The notes beneath the pieces are model-generated. The model had not been told where the DNA came from and ran no database searches. It saw only the letters and a list, made by a program, of their open reading frames with translations. Positions 33,877 through 42,936 of a stretch of DNA of 64,000 nucleotides are shown here, one piece after another. The position numbers and the translations under genes are program-made. The DNA is from an uncultured Flavobacteriales bacterium (GTDB lineage: Bacteria; Bacteroidota; Bacteroidia; Flavobacteriales; Crocinitomicaceae): NCBI GenBank assembly GCA_946480085.1, contig CAMLHZ010000002.1:248001-312000 (forward strand), written 5' to 3'. Position 1 is the first letter of the stretch. Every line of letters starts with the position of its first letter.

Positions 33877-34572
33877 TTACCTCAACAACCTAATCGTATG
33901 CCTCAACGCTTTCTTCCCATCAACCTTATCATGACCCGGAACGACAATCTTCACCTTTCGATACTTCTTCTTTAGATTCTTCGCTGCGATTGGCCACATT
34001 CCTAGATTAGCATCGCTCAAATTCCCTAAATCTGTGGCTTCAACCGATTTTATAAAACAACCACCTGCCATCAATCTTTCAGAAGGAAAATAAACGATAA
34101 TATTGTCTGGTGTGTGACCAGCTCCAGGAAAATAGGTTTCAAATGTCACTCCTCCAATGAGGAAAGTGGTGTCTGCTGTAAAAGTGTATTCCGCTTGGGG
34201 CTTGTTGTTTTCTCGACAAAGATTCTTCGTTGCTCGAGTAGAGTAGGTTGAAATTCCTTGCTTTGCGTAAAATTCTAAGCCACCAGATCTGTCCTCATGC
34301 CAATGGGTAGCAATAACAAAAACTACATCCTGATTCCATTTTGTTTTTATGGAATCCAAAAGCGGTTGGAATTGTGTTGTGTCCCAGGGAGAATCAATCA
34401 TTATTGCTCCAGCATTGGTCAAACGAATGATGCCGTTTGCAGAGATTTTATTTCCCTTGTACGTATTGTAGGTTGTATACATGTAAGCACTATCTGCCAA
34501 TTTTTGAAATTCCAGTTGGGAAAATCCATGTGATGAAATAGTGAACAGAACAAAAGAAAGAAAGCATTTCAT
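33877..34572 (-). CDS. Subclass B1 metallo-beta-lactamase
   Basis: Secreted zinc hydrolase of about 231 residues that should open the beta-lactam ring. Signal peptide MKCFLSFVLFTISSHGFSQ; the frame continues upstream to 34671 but that part is not signal-like, so the ATG at 34572 is chosen. All six B1 zinc ligands can be placed: two His and Asp in THWHEDRSGG, His in GAGHTPDN, Cys in AGGCFIKSVEA and His in VPGHDKV. This is the pattern of chromosomal enzymes known in Flavobacteriales. Neither mobile element nor integrase lies nearby, so it looks native. Spectrum and expression cannot be judged from sequence. Confidence 0.9.
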   Translation of the reverse strand: MKCFLSFVLFTISSHGFSQLEFQKLADSAYMYTTYNTYKGNKISANGIIRLTNAGAIMIDSPWDTTQFQPLLDSIKTKWNQDVVFVIATHWHEDRSGGLEFYAKQGISTYSTRATKNLCRENNKPQAEYTFTADTTFLIGGVTFETYFPGAGHTPDNIIVYFPSERLMAGGCFIKSVEATDLGNLSDANLGMWPIAAKNLKKKYRKVKIVVPGHDKVDGKKALRHTIRLLR

Positions 34573-34623
34573 CACATAAAAATAAAGAATAATTCTCTGC
34601 TTAAGAAGGTGCCTTTTATATCT

Positions 34624-34637
34624 GGATTTATAAATCC
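34624..34637. promoter_or_regulatory. Perfect 14-bp palindrome GGATTTATAAATCC
   Basis: It lies in the 140-bp gap between the beta-lactamase gene and the MarR gene of the carotenoid operon. Its core ATTTATAAA recurs at 34691-34699, next to the TATATTTA box (34688-34695) upstream of the MarR gene. Plausible operator for the MarR regulator. Confidence 0.5.
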
Positions 34638-34712
34638 TTTTTTGGGTAACATTAGTGTTTAAAAATACCATTTACGAATAAAAAAGGTATATTTATAAAC
34701 TAAATTCCTGGA

Positions 34713-35375
34713 ATGAATTATAGTTTACTAAAAGATATTATTGATTTGTTTGAAGATTTCAATCGGGTTGGGAATACTAAATTCGAGAATAATCTTGATG
34801 GATTTCAGAAATGGATTGTTTCGAAACATTCTGAAAAGCCCGAATTTCATGCGAATCTTGATTGGGAAGGAAAGTCAAACGGAAGAACTGCTGAAAGTGC
34901 TATTTCAACGAAATTGGTTCATTTAAACCGATATGCGAAGATTTATTCTAAAGCTGCTATTCATAACTCTGAATTTTCAACACAAGATGAGTTTGTTTAT
35001 TTGATTCAACTAAATGCTGTTGGTTCGTTAACAAAAATGGATCTGATTAAGAAAAACATTCAGGAAAAGGCAGTTGGTGTGCAAATCATTAATCGCTTAA
35101 TTAAAAGAGGTTGGGTAGAGCAGTGTGATTCAAATTTAGATAGGCGAAGTAAGATTATTTCCATTACCCCATCTGGATTGGCAGAATTGGAGAATCACAT
35201 GGATAAAATTCGATTGGCCACCACCATAGTTTGCGGAGATTTAAATGCTCAAGAGAAGTTTCAGTTGCTTGAATTACTTACAAGATTGGATCATTTTCAT
35301 CAAAATGTTTTTCAAACACCGTTATCGAATCAGGAATTACTTCAGTTTGTTAATGAAAATCATTTATTACAATGA
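34713..35375 (+). CDS. MarR family regulator heading the carotenoid operon
   Basis: Winged-helix transcription factor of 220 residues. The DNA-binding domain is at about 85-160 (EFVYLIQLNAVGSLTKMDLIKKNI, VGVQIINRLIKRGWVEQ, DRRSKIISITPSGLAEL). An unusual N-terminal helical segment of about 80 residues precedes it. The stop overlaps the crtI start (ATGA), so it is translated with the pigment genes and probably autoregulates them via the palindrome at 34624-34637. The ligand or signal is unknown. Confidence 0.88.
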   Translation: MNYSLLKDIIDLFEDFNRVGNTKFENNLDGFQKWIVSKHSEKPEFHANLDWEGKSNGRTAESAISTKLVHLNRYAKIYSKAAIHNSEFSTQDEFVYLIQLNAVGSLTKMDLIKKNIQEKAVGVQIINRLIKRGWVEQCDSNLDRRSKIISITPSGLAELENHMDKIRLATTIVCGDLNAQEKFQLLELLTRLDHFHQNVFQTPLSNQELLQFVNENHLLQ

Positions 35376-36865
35376 GAAGGCGAATTGCAATTATAGGTTC
35401 AGGTTTCTCTGGAATGTCCGCAGCAGCCTACGCAGCGAAGGATGGACACATTGTTCATGTGTATGAAAAACATGCAATTCCAGGAGGTAGAGCTCGACAG
35501 TTTAAAACGGAAAACGGATTCACCTTCGATATGGGACCAAGCTGGTATTGGATGCCCGACGTAATTGATCAGTTTTTCGCTGATTTTGGACACAAAACTT
35601 CTGACTTTTATCAATTAATCTCCTTGAATCCGCAATTTGAAATGGTGTTTGGTGAAGAGTCCGTGCAGGTGCCCGAGAACATGGATGAAATGCGTTTACT
35701 CTTTGAAAAAATAGAACCAGGTTCAGGGAAACAGCTGGATAAATTCATGAAATCGGCTAAGCTAAAGTATGATATTAGCATGAACGACTTTGTAAATAAA
35801 CCGTGTCATTCTTGGTTTGAATTTGCATCAGTTCGTATACTGAGAAGTTTATTGAATCTAAATTTATTGAGCAACTTCAGAAAGTATGTAGCAAAGTATT
35901 TTAAAAACCAAAAAATCCGGACATTGATGGAATTCCCAGTCATTTTTCTGGGCGCATCACCTAGTGAAATTCCAGCTTTATATAGCTTAATGAACTATGG
36001 TGGATATGCCCTAGGAACTCATTATCCTACTGGCGGATTCTACGAATTGGTAAAAGCAATGCATCAGATTTGCGAGAATCAGGGTGTAGAATTTTATTTC
36101 AATTCCAACGTGGATGGATTTTCAGTTTCGGGATCAACAGTAGGCTCTATTTGGGTGAACGGAGAAACAAAGAATTATGATGTTGTTATTGCGTCTTCAG
36201 ATTATCACCACACCGAACAATTGCTACCGGAACTCTACAGAAATTATTCTCAAAACTATTGGAAATCACGTGTGTTTGCTCCGTCTTGTTTGATTTACTA
36301 TTTAGGAATCAATGAGAAGATTCCAAATTTGAATCACCATACACTCTTTTTCGACCATGATTTGGATAAACACATCGACGCCATTTATAAGGATAAAAAA
36401 TGGCCGGATGAACCATTGTTTTATGTGTGCTGTCCTTCTAAAACGGATAAAAATGTTGCACCTGAAAACCAGGAAAACCTCTTCCTATTGCTTCCTTTAG
36501 CAAATGACATTATAGATAATGAAGAGATTAGACGTAGTTATTTGTTACGTATGTTGAGTCGTTTGGAGGAAAAAACAGGAGCAACAGATCTGAAATCCAA
36601 ATTGATTTATGAGCGTAGTTATTGTGTAGAAGATTTTAAACAAGATTACAACGCCTACGGAGGAAATGCATATGGGCTGGCAAACACTTTAAAACAAACA
36701 GCGGTTTTAAAACCTTCAATTCGTAATAAAAAATTGAAAAACTTATTTTACACGGGACAATTAACCGTTCCAGGACCAGGAGTTCCACCGTCAATTATAT
36801 CGGGTAGAATCGTAGCTAAGGAAGTAAACAAACTAAAAATCAATGGAAATGAAAAGGCTATTTGA
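35372..36865 (+). CDS. crtI: Phytoene desaturase
   Basis: Membrane-associated FAD enzyme that turns phytoene into lycopene through successive desaturations; 497 residues. The dinucleotide motif IIGSGFSGMSAAAYAAKDGH starts at residue 6 and the C-terminal CrtI signature is GQLTVPGPGVPPSIISGRIVAKEV. Length is normal for bacterial CrtI. It overlaps crtB by 23 bp and follows the MarR gene with a 4-bp overlap. Confidence 0.95.
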   Translation: MRRRIAIIGSGFSGMSAAAYAAKDGHIVHVYEKHAIPGGRARQFKTENGFTFDMGPSWYWMPDVIDQFFADFGHKTSDFYQLISLNPQFEMVFGEESVQVPENMDEMRLLFEKIEPGSGKQLDKFMKSAKLKYDISMNDFVNKPCHSWFEFASVRILRSLLNLNLLSNFRKYVAKYFKNQKIRTLMEFPVIFLGASPSEIPALYSLMNYGGYALGTHYPTGGFYELVKAMHQICENQGVEFYFNSNVDGFSVSGSTVGSIWVNGETKNYDVVIASSDYHHTEQLLPELYRNYSQNYWKSRVFAPSCLIYYLGINEKIPNLNHHTLFFDHDLDKHIDAIYKDKKWPDEPLFYVCCPSKTDKNVAPENQENLFLLLPLANDIIDNEEIRRSYLLRMLSRLEEKTGATDLKSKLIYERSYCVEDFKQDYNAYGGNAYGLANTLKQTAVLKPSIRNKKLKNLFYTGQLTVPGPGVPPSIISGRIVAKEVNKLKINGNEKAI

Positions 36866-37685
36866 CGAACTGTCTTTCGAAATGAGTAGGGCTACGACTA
36901 AGAAATATAGTACGAGTTTTTCACTTGGAATTTTAGCTTTGAGTCCAACAATTCGTCCTGCAATATATTCTATTTACGGATTTGTTCGCTTGGCTGATGA
37001 AATTGTTGACAGCTTCCACACCTTCAATAAGGCAGAGTTGTTGGATCGTTTTGTGACACAAACCAATGAGGCGTTAGAAGAAGGCATTTCTCTAAATCCC
37101 ATTCTAAATTCGTTTCAATCAACGGTTCGGGAATTTGGAATTGAACGTCAGTTAATTGATCAGTTTTTACATAGTATGCATATGGATTTGAATGATTTGG
37201 AATACGATGTTGAATTGTATGACGAATACATTTTAGGTTCGGCAGAAGTGGTTGGCTTAATGTGTTTGCGTGTTTTTGTGCATGGCGATCAAGCACAATA
37301 TGAAAAATTGAAACCCTATGCCATGAAGTTAGGTTCGGCATTTCAGAAAGTAAATTTCCTTCGTGATATTAAAGACGATAATGAAATTCTGGGTAGATCT
37401 TATTTCCCGTATGTGCAGACTCAAGGCTTGAACAGTGATGCAAAAAAACGAATTGAAATTGAAATAGCTCTTGAATTTAAAGAAGCGTTGTTAGGAATTA
37501 AGTTATTACCTGAAACTTCACGGTTTGGAGTTTATCTGGCATACAGATACTATTTATGTTTGTTTCGCAAGATTTGTGATCTTCCGGCAGAACGTGTTTT
37601 AATGGAACGAGTACGTGTCCCCAATGGGCAGAAATTCTCAATCATGTTAAGAAGTTACGTACAGTATAAACTAACGGTTTTATGA
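36843..37685 (+). CDS. crtB: Phytoene synthase
   Basis: Head-to-head condensation of two geranylgeranyl diphosphates to phytoene; 280 residues. The squalene/phytoene synthase Asp-rich motifs are visible: RLADEIVDSF near residues 48-57 and VNFLRDIKDDNE near 170-180. The GGPP synthase that supplies substrate is not in the window. The start lies inside the end of crtI, so translation is coupled. Confidence 0.95.
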   Translation: MEMKRLFDELSFEMSRATTKKYSTSFSLGILALSPTIRPAIYSIYGFVRLADEIVDSFHTFNKAELLDRFVTQTNEALEEGISLNPILNSFQSTVREFGIERQLIDQFLHSMHMDLNDLEYDVELYDEYILGSAEVVGLMCLRVFVHGDQAQYEKLKPYAMKLGSAFQKVNFLRDIKDDNEILGRSYFPYVQTQGLNSDAKKRIEIEIALEFKEALLGIKLLPETSRFGVYLAYRYYLCLFRKICDLPAERVLMERVRVPNGQKFSIMLRSYVQYKLTVL

Positions 37686-37751
37686 GTAAAAAGAGAAAAT
37701 CCTTATCGAAGTTTTGAAGAAATGTTAACTCTGTTTATTTGAATAGGAAAG

Positions 37752-38213
37752 ATGAAGTACAAACTAGAACGAACTCAAATGATTAATTGTGAAATTACAA
37801 CTGCTTGGGATTTTTTTTCGTCACCTTACAATTTGTCGAAAATAACTCCTGATAATATGCGCTTTGAGGTATTGAGCAAAGATTTGGAAGATCATATCTA
37901 TAATGGAATGTGTATTGAATACAAGATCTCTCCCTTTAAAGGTGTTTCAATGTTTTGGAGAACAGAAATTAACGATGTTGTAGAACAAAATTCTTTTGTC
38001 GACATCCAGAAGAAGGGACCATACAAATATTGGCGACATCTGCATGAATTTGAAGTGACAAACGAGGGTGTATTAATGAGAGATACCATTGATTATGAAC
38101 TCCCATACGGTCTTTTGGGTAAGTTTGCTCATTGGTTGGTGGTAAAAAGAAAATTAAAAAAGATCTTTGATTACAGGTATCAAACATTGGAACGCTTATT
38201 TAATGAGAACTAG
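37752..38213 (+). CDS. SRPBCC (START-like) protein in carotenoid operon
   Basis: A 153-residue helix-grip-fold protein with a predicted hydrophobic ligand cavity (TTAWDFFSSPYNLSKITP, FWRTEIND, MRDTIDYELPYGLLGKFAHWLVVKRKLKKIFDYRYQTL). Genes of this type recur beside crtI/crtB in Bacteroidota. It may bind a carotenoid or isoprenoid intermediate, but no catalytic role is established. It sits between crtB (66-bp gap) and crtZ (3-bp gap). Confidence 0.82.
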   Translation: MKYKLERTQMINCEITTAWDFFSSPYNLSKITPDNMRFEVLSKDLEDHIYNGMCIEYKISPFKGVSMFWRTEINDVVEQNSFVDIQKKGPYKYWRHLHEFEVTNEGVLMRDTIDYELPYGLLGKFAHWLVVKRKLKKIFDYRYQTLERLFNEN

Positions 38214-38216
38214 GAA

Positions 38217-38675
38217 ATGAATGTACTAATCGGAATTGCGACTTTTTTCTTAATGGAAGGTCTAACATGGATCATTCACCGTTATGTCATGCATGGATTT
38301 CTCTGGGCTTTACATAAAGATCATCACGATCACAGCAATGAAGGCCCATTGGAAAAAAACGATTATTTCTTCGTGATTTTTGCAATTCCTGCAATGATCT
38401 TGATCTTTCATGCAACACATGTCCATAGCGGAATAGAACTCGCTATTGGACTTGGTATTACTGCTTATGGAATGGCCTATTTCTTTGTACATGATATTTT
38501 CATTCATCAACGAATCGGAATATTGAAGAATACTCAGAACCCTTATTTTCTTGCAATTCGACGCGCTCACAAGCAACACCACAAGCATTTGGGTAAGCAT
38601 GAAGGCGAATGTTACGGCTTTTTGTGGGTTCCGGTTAAATACTTCAAAATGTACTTTAACAAATCGGAACTATGA
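38217..38675 (+). CDS. crtZ: Beta-carotene hydroxylase
   Basis: Membrane di-iron hydroxylase of 152 residues that adds 3-hydroxyl groups to beta-ionone rings, giving zeaxanthin. The His-box pattern of the fatty-acid hydroxylase superfamily is complete: HRYVMHG, HKDHHDH, HDIFIHQR and HKQHHKH, spread between four hydrophobic spans. Its stop overlaps the cyclase start (ATGA). Confidence 0.93.
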   Translation: MNVLIGIATFFLMEGLTWIIHRYVMHGFLWALHKDHHDHSNEGPLEKNDYFFVIFAIPAMILIFHATHVHSGIELAIGLGITAYGMAYFFVHDIFIHQRIGILKNTQNPYFLAIRRAHKQHHKHLGKHEGECYGFLWVPVKYFKMYFNKSEL

Positions 38676-39379
38676 AAGCACTGACGTATTTTGCCATTTT
38701 GTTCGCTACAATATTCGTTTGCTTTTTGTTTTCATTTCATCCGAAACTGAAATTCAATAAACACTTTGGTTCTTTTCTGAAAGCTTCAATTTTAGTAGCT
38801 GTTCCGTTTATTGTTTGGGATATTTATTTTACAAAATTAGGCGTTTGGTGGTTCGATTATAGTTACACAACTGGTGTTTCTTTTTTCGGTTTACCAATTG
38901 AAGAATGTTTGTTTTTTGTCTGCATCCCTTTCTCTTGCGTTTTTACTTATTACTGCCTCAACAGGTTTATGAATTGGAAAAAACTGGAAGGATTGAATAC
39001 CATAATCAGTTGCTTTTTCATTCTCTTAATGACAGTCTCAATCGTCTGTTTTTATGATAAAATGTATACAGCACTAACGTCAGTGGTTCTGCTCGCAACT
39101 TTCATTTATTTACAATTCATTGCCCGAGTAAATTGGGTGACAAAAGCTATTGTTGTTTATACCATTTTACTTTTCGGATTTTTACCTGTGAATGGGGTAT
39201 TGACCGGTTCAGGAATCGATTCCCCCATTGTCAATTACAATCCAAACGAATTTTTGGGCGTTAGAATTGGGACCATTCCAGTGGAAGATTGGTTTTATGG
39301 ATTAGCTCAATTTTTATTGAATTTGTACTTTTTTCAATTATTTTCAGAATCAAAAAAACAATTGCAGTCGGCGAAATAA
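38672..39379 (+). CDS. Lycopene beta-cyclase, CrtYcd (membrane) type
   Basis: Multi-spanning membrane protein of 235 residues. Both half-modules of the archaeal/actinobacterial-type cyclase are in one chain: the first has GLPIEECLFFVCIPF near residues 75-90 and the second has GTIPVEDWFYGLAQ near residues 205-220. It would cyclise lycopene to beta-carotene for CrtZ. It is unrelated to FAD-type CrtY. Fusion of the two modules is common in Bacteroidota. Confidence 0.88.
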   Translation: MKALTYFAILFATIFVCFLFSFHPKLKFNKHFGSFLKASILVAVPFIVWDIYFTKLGVWWFDYSYTTGVSFFGLPIEECLFFVCIPFSCVFTYYCLNRFMNWKKLEGLNTIISCFFILLMTVSIVCFYDKMYTALTSVVLLATFIYLQFIARVNWVTKAIVVYTILLFGFLPVNGVLTGSGIDSPIVNYNPNEFLGVRIGTIPVEDWFYGLAQFLLNLYFFQLFSESKKQLQSAK

Positions 39380-39406
39380 GGCAATAATGCTTTACAAGAC
39401 AAGAAG

Positions 39407-40159
39407 ATGGATTTAAAACCAGAGCTTATTGAATTAATTGGTGTTTCAAAACGCTATCCGGATTTGGAGTTTCTGAGTTTGGACAATCTTTCGTTTACGG
39501 TTCTTCGAGGAGAGAAATTTGGTATTGTAGGTCCGAATGGCGCGGGAAAATCCACATTCATTTCAATGCTCTGCGGTTTGATTAAACCAACTGCCGGGCA
39601 GTTAAATTTCTATTTCGAGTCCAACGAACGTCAAGTGAAGAATGTCCTACATAAAATTGGTTATGTTCCTCAGGAGTACGCATTTTTTGAGGAGTTAACA
39701 CCAATGCAAAACTTAATGTATTTTGGTTCACTGTATTCCATTCCAAAAAAGGAGTTAAAAGCGAAATCAATAGAACTTTTAGAGCAATTAGGCTTGGCTC
39801 CCGTTGCCAGCAAGCGTATAAAGCAATTTTCTGGCGGGATGAAACGCAGGGTGAATCTGGCATTGGGCTTAATTCACAATCCTGAGTTGTTATTGCTCGA
39901 TGAACCAACCGTTGGTGTAGATGTGCAAAGTAAAATGGCTATTCTGGAACTGATTGAAAAGATTTGTAAACAAGGTTGTACTGTGGTTTACACTTCTCAT
40001 CACTTAAAAGAAGCAGAGGAATTATGTGATCGTATTGCGCTGCTTGATCATGGGAAGATAATTGCATTGGACAAAACAGCTGTACTTATTTCTCGACATG
40101 AGGTCGAAGATTTGGAAAGTTTCTTTTTAAAATTAACTGGAAAAACATTGCGCGACTAA
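39407..40159 (+). CDS. ABC transporter ATP-binding protein (ABC-2 type)
   Basis: Cytoplasmic ATPase of 250 residues. Walker A GPNGAGKSTFIS, Q-loop VPQEY, signature FSGGMKRRVNLALGL, Walker B LLLLDEPTVGVD and the switch His in YTSHHLKEAEE are all present. It follows the cyclase by 27 bp on the same strand and its stop overlaps the permease start (TAATG). It is of the drug/lipid exporter type. Its cargo is unknown; co-transcription with carotenoid genes is the only hint. Confidence 0.92.
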   Translation: MDLKPELIELIGVSKRYPDLEFLSLDNLSFTVLRGEKFGIVGPNGAGKSTFISMLCGLIKPTAGQLNFYFESNERQVKNVLHKIGYVPQEYAFFEELTPMQNLMYFGSLYSIPKKELKAKSIELLEQLGLAPVASKRIKQFSGGMKRRVNLALGLIHNPELLLLDEPTVGVDVQSKMAILELIEKICKQGCTVVYTSHHLKEAEELCDRIALLDHGKIIALDKTAVLISRHEVEDLESFFLKLTGKTLRD

Positions 40160-41421
40160 TGGAAAAATGGCTGGCTACAATTCGAAAAGAGTGGTGGATT
40201 CTCATTACAGATAAAGTTGGATTAATTCTTCTCTTTATTATGCCAATTGCAATGGTGTTTATTGTGACTTTGGTGCAAAATTCGTCGTTTGAAATAGCCA
40301 ATGCGAAACGGTTGAACCTTGTTATTGCGAATACTGATTCTGGTGATTATGGCGATTCACTCGTGCAATTAATGAAAGCTGATAGCAGCTTTAATATTGT
40401 GACTACTACTAATCAGAACGCGAATAAAAAAATACTGGAAGATCAAGATGCACTCGTTTTGATTAAAATTCCAGAATCATTCTCAGATAGAATCAACACT
40501 AAAGCGGAAATTGCAAGCAATAAACTGACAAATGTGGACCAATTATCCTCTGATGAAAAAGGTATTGATACTACAAAAACCGAGATACGTTTAATGTTTA
40601 CGTCACAATTGCAACCCACGTATAGGCAAACAATTGAAGCTTCTGTAAAATCTAAAATTAGTGAGATTGAGTCGAAAGCTTTACTGAAACATTTGTATTC
40701 AAAGCTGAAAATGGATAAAAAAAGTAATGACCTGAACGCGCTGCTTTTCAATACTACTGTTGAATTACAAGAGGAAAAAACAACTAAATCACTACTCATT
40801 CCCACTGCAACACAACACAATGTTCCTGCCTGGACACTTTTTGCATTATTTTTTATTGTGACTTCATTGGGAACGACTATTGTTCGTGAGCGGCACAAAG
40901 GAAGTTATATTCGTCTGCGCACTATTCCAACCAGTTATCATCTGGTCATTTTTAGTAAGATTTGTGTTTATTTATTGGTAGCTCTTCTTCAAACAATTGT
41001 CATCTTTTCAATCGGAGTTCTTGTTTTTCCGCTGATTGATCTACCTGAACTAAATTTACCATCGAACCAGCTTCCATTGATAACTGTGGTTATACTTTCA
41101 GCATTATGTGCCATTAATTATGCGGTTCTGGTTGGCGTTTTTTCTAAAACCGTCGAGCAGGCAAACGGTTATGGTGCCATTTCCATCATTATTTTTGCGG
41201 CAATCGGGGGAATTTGGGTTCCTTCGTTTATTATGCCAGACTACATGAAAACCATTGGCATGATTTCTCCAATGCAATGGTGTTTGGAAGGATTTTACAA
41301 AGTGTTTTTGGAAGATGCAGGACTCAAAGAAATGCAATCCGTTCTACTGTATTTTGGAGCATTTATTCTGATTACTACAATCTTGATCCGTTGGAAATTA
41401 ATGAAGTTAGAGAAGGAGTGA
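40159..41421 (+). CDS. ABC-2 type transporter permease
   Basis: Integral membrane partner of the preceding ATPase, 420 residues. One N-terminal span (about 17-38) is followed by a large extracytoplasmic domain (about 45-215), then five or six spans (from about 220 to 415). This is the ABC2_membrane_3 (YhgE/LinL-like) topology of exporters. The C-terminal GIWVPSFIMPDYMKTIGMISPMQWCLEGF segment is typical. Last gene of the run that begins with the MarR gene. Confidence 0.9.
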   Translation: MEKWLATIRKEWWILITDKVGLILLFIMPIAMVFIVTLVQNSSFEIANAKRLNLVIANTDSGDYGDSLVQLMKADSSFNIVTTTNQNANKKILEDQDALVLIKIPESFSDRINTKAEIASNKLTNVDQLSSDEKGIDTTKTEIRLMFTSQLQPTYRQTIEASVKSKISEIESKALLKHLYSKLKMDKKSNDLNALLFNTTVELQEEKTTKSLLIPTATQHNVPAWTLFALFFIVTSLGTTIVRERHKGSYIRLRTIPTSYHLVIFSKICVYLLVALLQTIVIFSIGVLVFPLIDLPELNLPSNQLPLITVVILSALCAINYAVLVGVFSKTVEQANGYGAISIIIFAAIGGIWVPSFIMPDYMKTIGMISPMQWCLEGFYKVFLEDAGLKEMQSVLLYFGAFILITTILIRWKLMKLEKE

Positions 41422-41449
41422 TATATAATCCGTCTAAGCCGATTTATTT

Positions 41450-42001
41450 TCAACGACGACTCATTCGTTTTTCTCTATTCTCTTGTAATTTGATAGCGAT
41501 ATGATTCGTGGCTGGAATTGATGTAGTTGAGTGGACTTCCTTCAGGAACCGTTTTGCAATATCGTAATCCAGGAATTCGTAAATGATCTTGTGTTGTGAG
41601 GTGTTTGATTCATAGATGAAATCATACGTGACAGAACGAGCGATTTCAGTGGAACTCCCATTCCAATTGGTACTGCCAACGTTACTGAATGCATTGTTAC
41701 TGTATTCGCGTTCTATTGAAAGTTTCAAATGAAATTCAATCGGATCAGCTAATCTTGTCCATTCTCCCCATTTGGATCCGAAAAGTGATTTGAATTTCCG
41801 ATAACTAGTGGTTTCAATATTGAATTCTAATCCTGTTTCAACAAGACTTAGAAAAATGGTTAATGTAATGAAAACGATTGCTAAGGGGAAAAAGAAAAAT
41901 AGCAAAGGGATAGCTGCAACAGTACACAAAACAGCTGGAATTATGTAAACAAGAGTTCTTCCTTCGTTAGCAACTATGAGATGATTTGGTTTAGATGACA
42001 T
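41450..42001 (-). CDS. Hypothetical membrane protein
   Basis: A 183-residue product with two adjacent membrane spans at about 16-53 (hydrophobic, with a short turn) and a soluble C-terminal domain rich in polar residues (about 60-183). It could be a membrane-anchored domain of the PH-like kind, but I recognise nothing specific. It is 71 bp downstream of two paralogous secreted proteins on the same strand and may belong to their transcript. Confidence 0.65.
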   Translation of the reverse strand: MSSKPNHLIVANEGRTLVYIIPAVLCTVAAIPLLFFFFPLAIVFITLTIFLSLVETGLEFNIETTSYRKFKSLFGSKWGEWTRLADPIEFHLKLSIEREYSNNAFSNVGSTNWNGSSTEIARSVTYDFIYESNTSQHKIIYEFLDYDIAKRFLKEVHSTTSIPATNHIAIKLQENREKRMSRR

Positions 42002-42072
42002 TTTTTAATTGAATGAGTTCAAATATATTGAGTAGTCATACAACTATTTCAGGTGTAACATTTATTATGAAA

Positions 42073-42924
42073 TTACTCAAAACAAACCCAACCGCGGGCA
42101 GCTTTGAGCTCGCCAAAATAATTCTCCGACCATTCTTTGTTTAGCATAATCTCAGAATTTGCGTTGGCAATGATGTAATACCAGGTTTTTCCATTTTCTG
42201 TATACGAATTATAGGCTTTTATTTTGGTGCCAGATTTTAAAGTCCCAATTTCCGGATTTGCACCAATTTGCTGATAAAGATCAATGTCTTCTTGAGTGAG
42301 AGTTGGAGACATGATCAGTTTTTGTTCAGATGAAAAAGTCAGGACTGTATCAATTATTACAGGCGTCACTTCCATGGGATAAGCATATGCGATTTGATGT
42401 GTGTATTGTCGAATACTATCACGGACATCCTCACTATTTTCATAATACATATATTCCAGTCGAAAGTCGGCACAGCAAGGTGTTTTCAGGACGACCATCT
42501 CTGTGTGCTTTCTGGAAAGTTTCATCTTGATAATCCAATATCCAAGCTCTTGAGCAATGTAATCTTTTCCAACTTTGAAGAAAAGAACCGCGTCTGTGTT
42601 TTCAAATCCGGGACAAAGTCTTCCATAAAACAGAATATCTAAATCGCCATCAATGTCGAAATCGTGAACGTAAAGCGTAGTGTCATATCGATTACAGAAA
42701 TCATTAAATTTCTCAGTATATCGTAGTCCGGAACAAAACATCGAAGAAGTATCATCGTACATTTTTCGTAGAAAACGCAGTTTTGTTTGTTGGGTCTCCT
42801 GTTTGAATTGGTCCGGAAGTGTAATTCCCGTGTCAATTTCATTGAAGAAAGCGGTGTACTCATCTGAATATTGTCCGAAGCTCAGATTGGATGCCAATAA
42901 AAAGAATAACAGTAAACGCTTCAT
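42073..42924 (-). CDS. Secreted DxDxDGDxD protein with SH3-like tail (paralogue 1)
   Basis: Protein of 283 residues with signal peptide (1-17, ending SFGQ). Near residues 85-100 is HDFDIDGDLDILFYGR, a calcium-loop-like motif as in FG-GAP/dockerin-type repeats. The C-terminal 60 residues (ENGKTWYYI and the final ARGWVC) look like a bacterial SH3-like domain. It is 12 bp downstream of a clear paralogue, so the two are co-transcribed. No family is recognised with confidence. Confidence 0.75.
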   Translation of the reverse strand: MKRLLLFFLLASNLSFGQYSDEYTAFFNEIDTGITLPDQFKQETQQTKLRFLRKMYDDTSSMFCSGLRYTEKFNDFCNRYDTTLYVHDFDIDGDLDILFYGRLCPGFENTDAVLFFKVGKDYIAQELGYWIIKMKLSRKHTEMVVLKTPCCADFRLEYMYYENSEDVRDSIRQYTHQIAYAYPMEVTPVIIDTVLTFSSEQKLIMSPTLTQEDIDLYQQIGANPEIGTLKSGTKIKAYNSYTENGKTWYYIIANANSEIMLNKEWSENYFGELKAARGWVCFE

Positions 42925-42936
42925 TTTTAAATCATT

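Noticed and set aside
34573..34671. 33-residue N-terminal extension of the metallo-beta-lactamase
   Set aside because: It is highly basic and not signal-like, spans the palindromic intergenic region, and a proper signal peptide begins at 34572.
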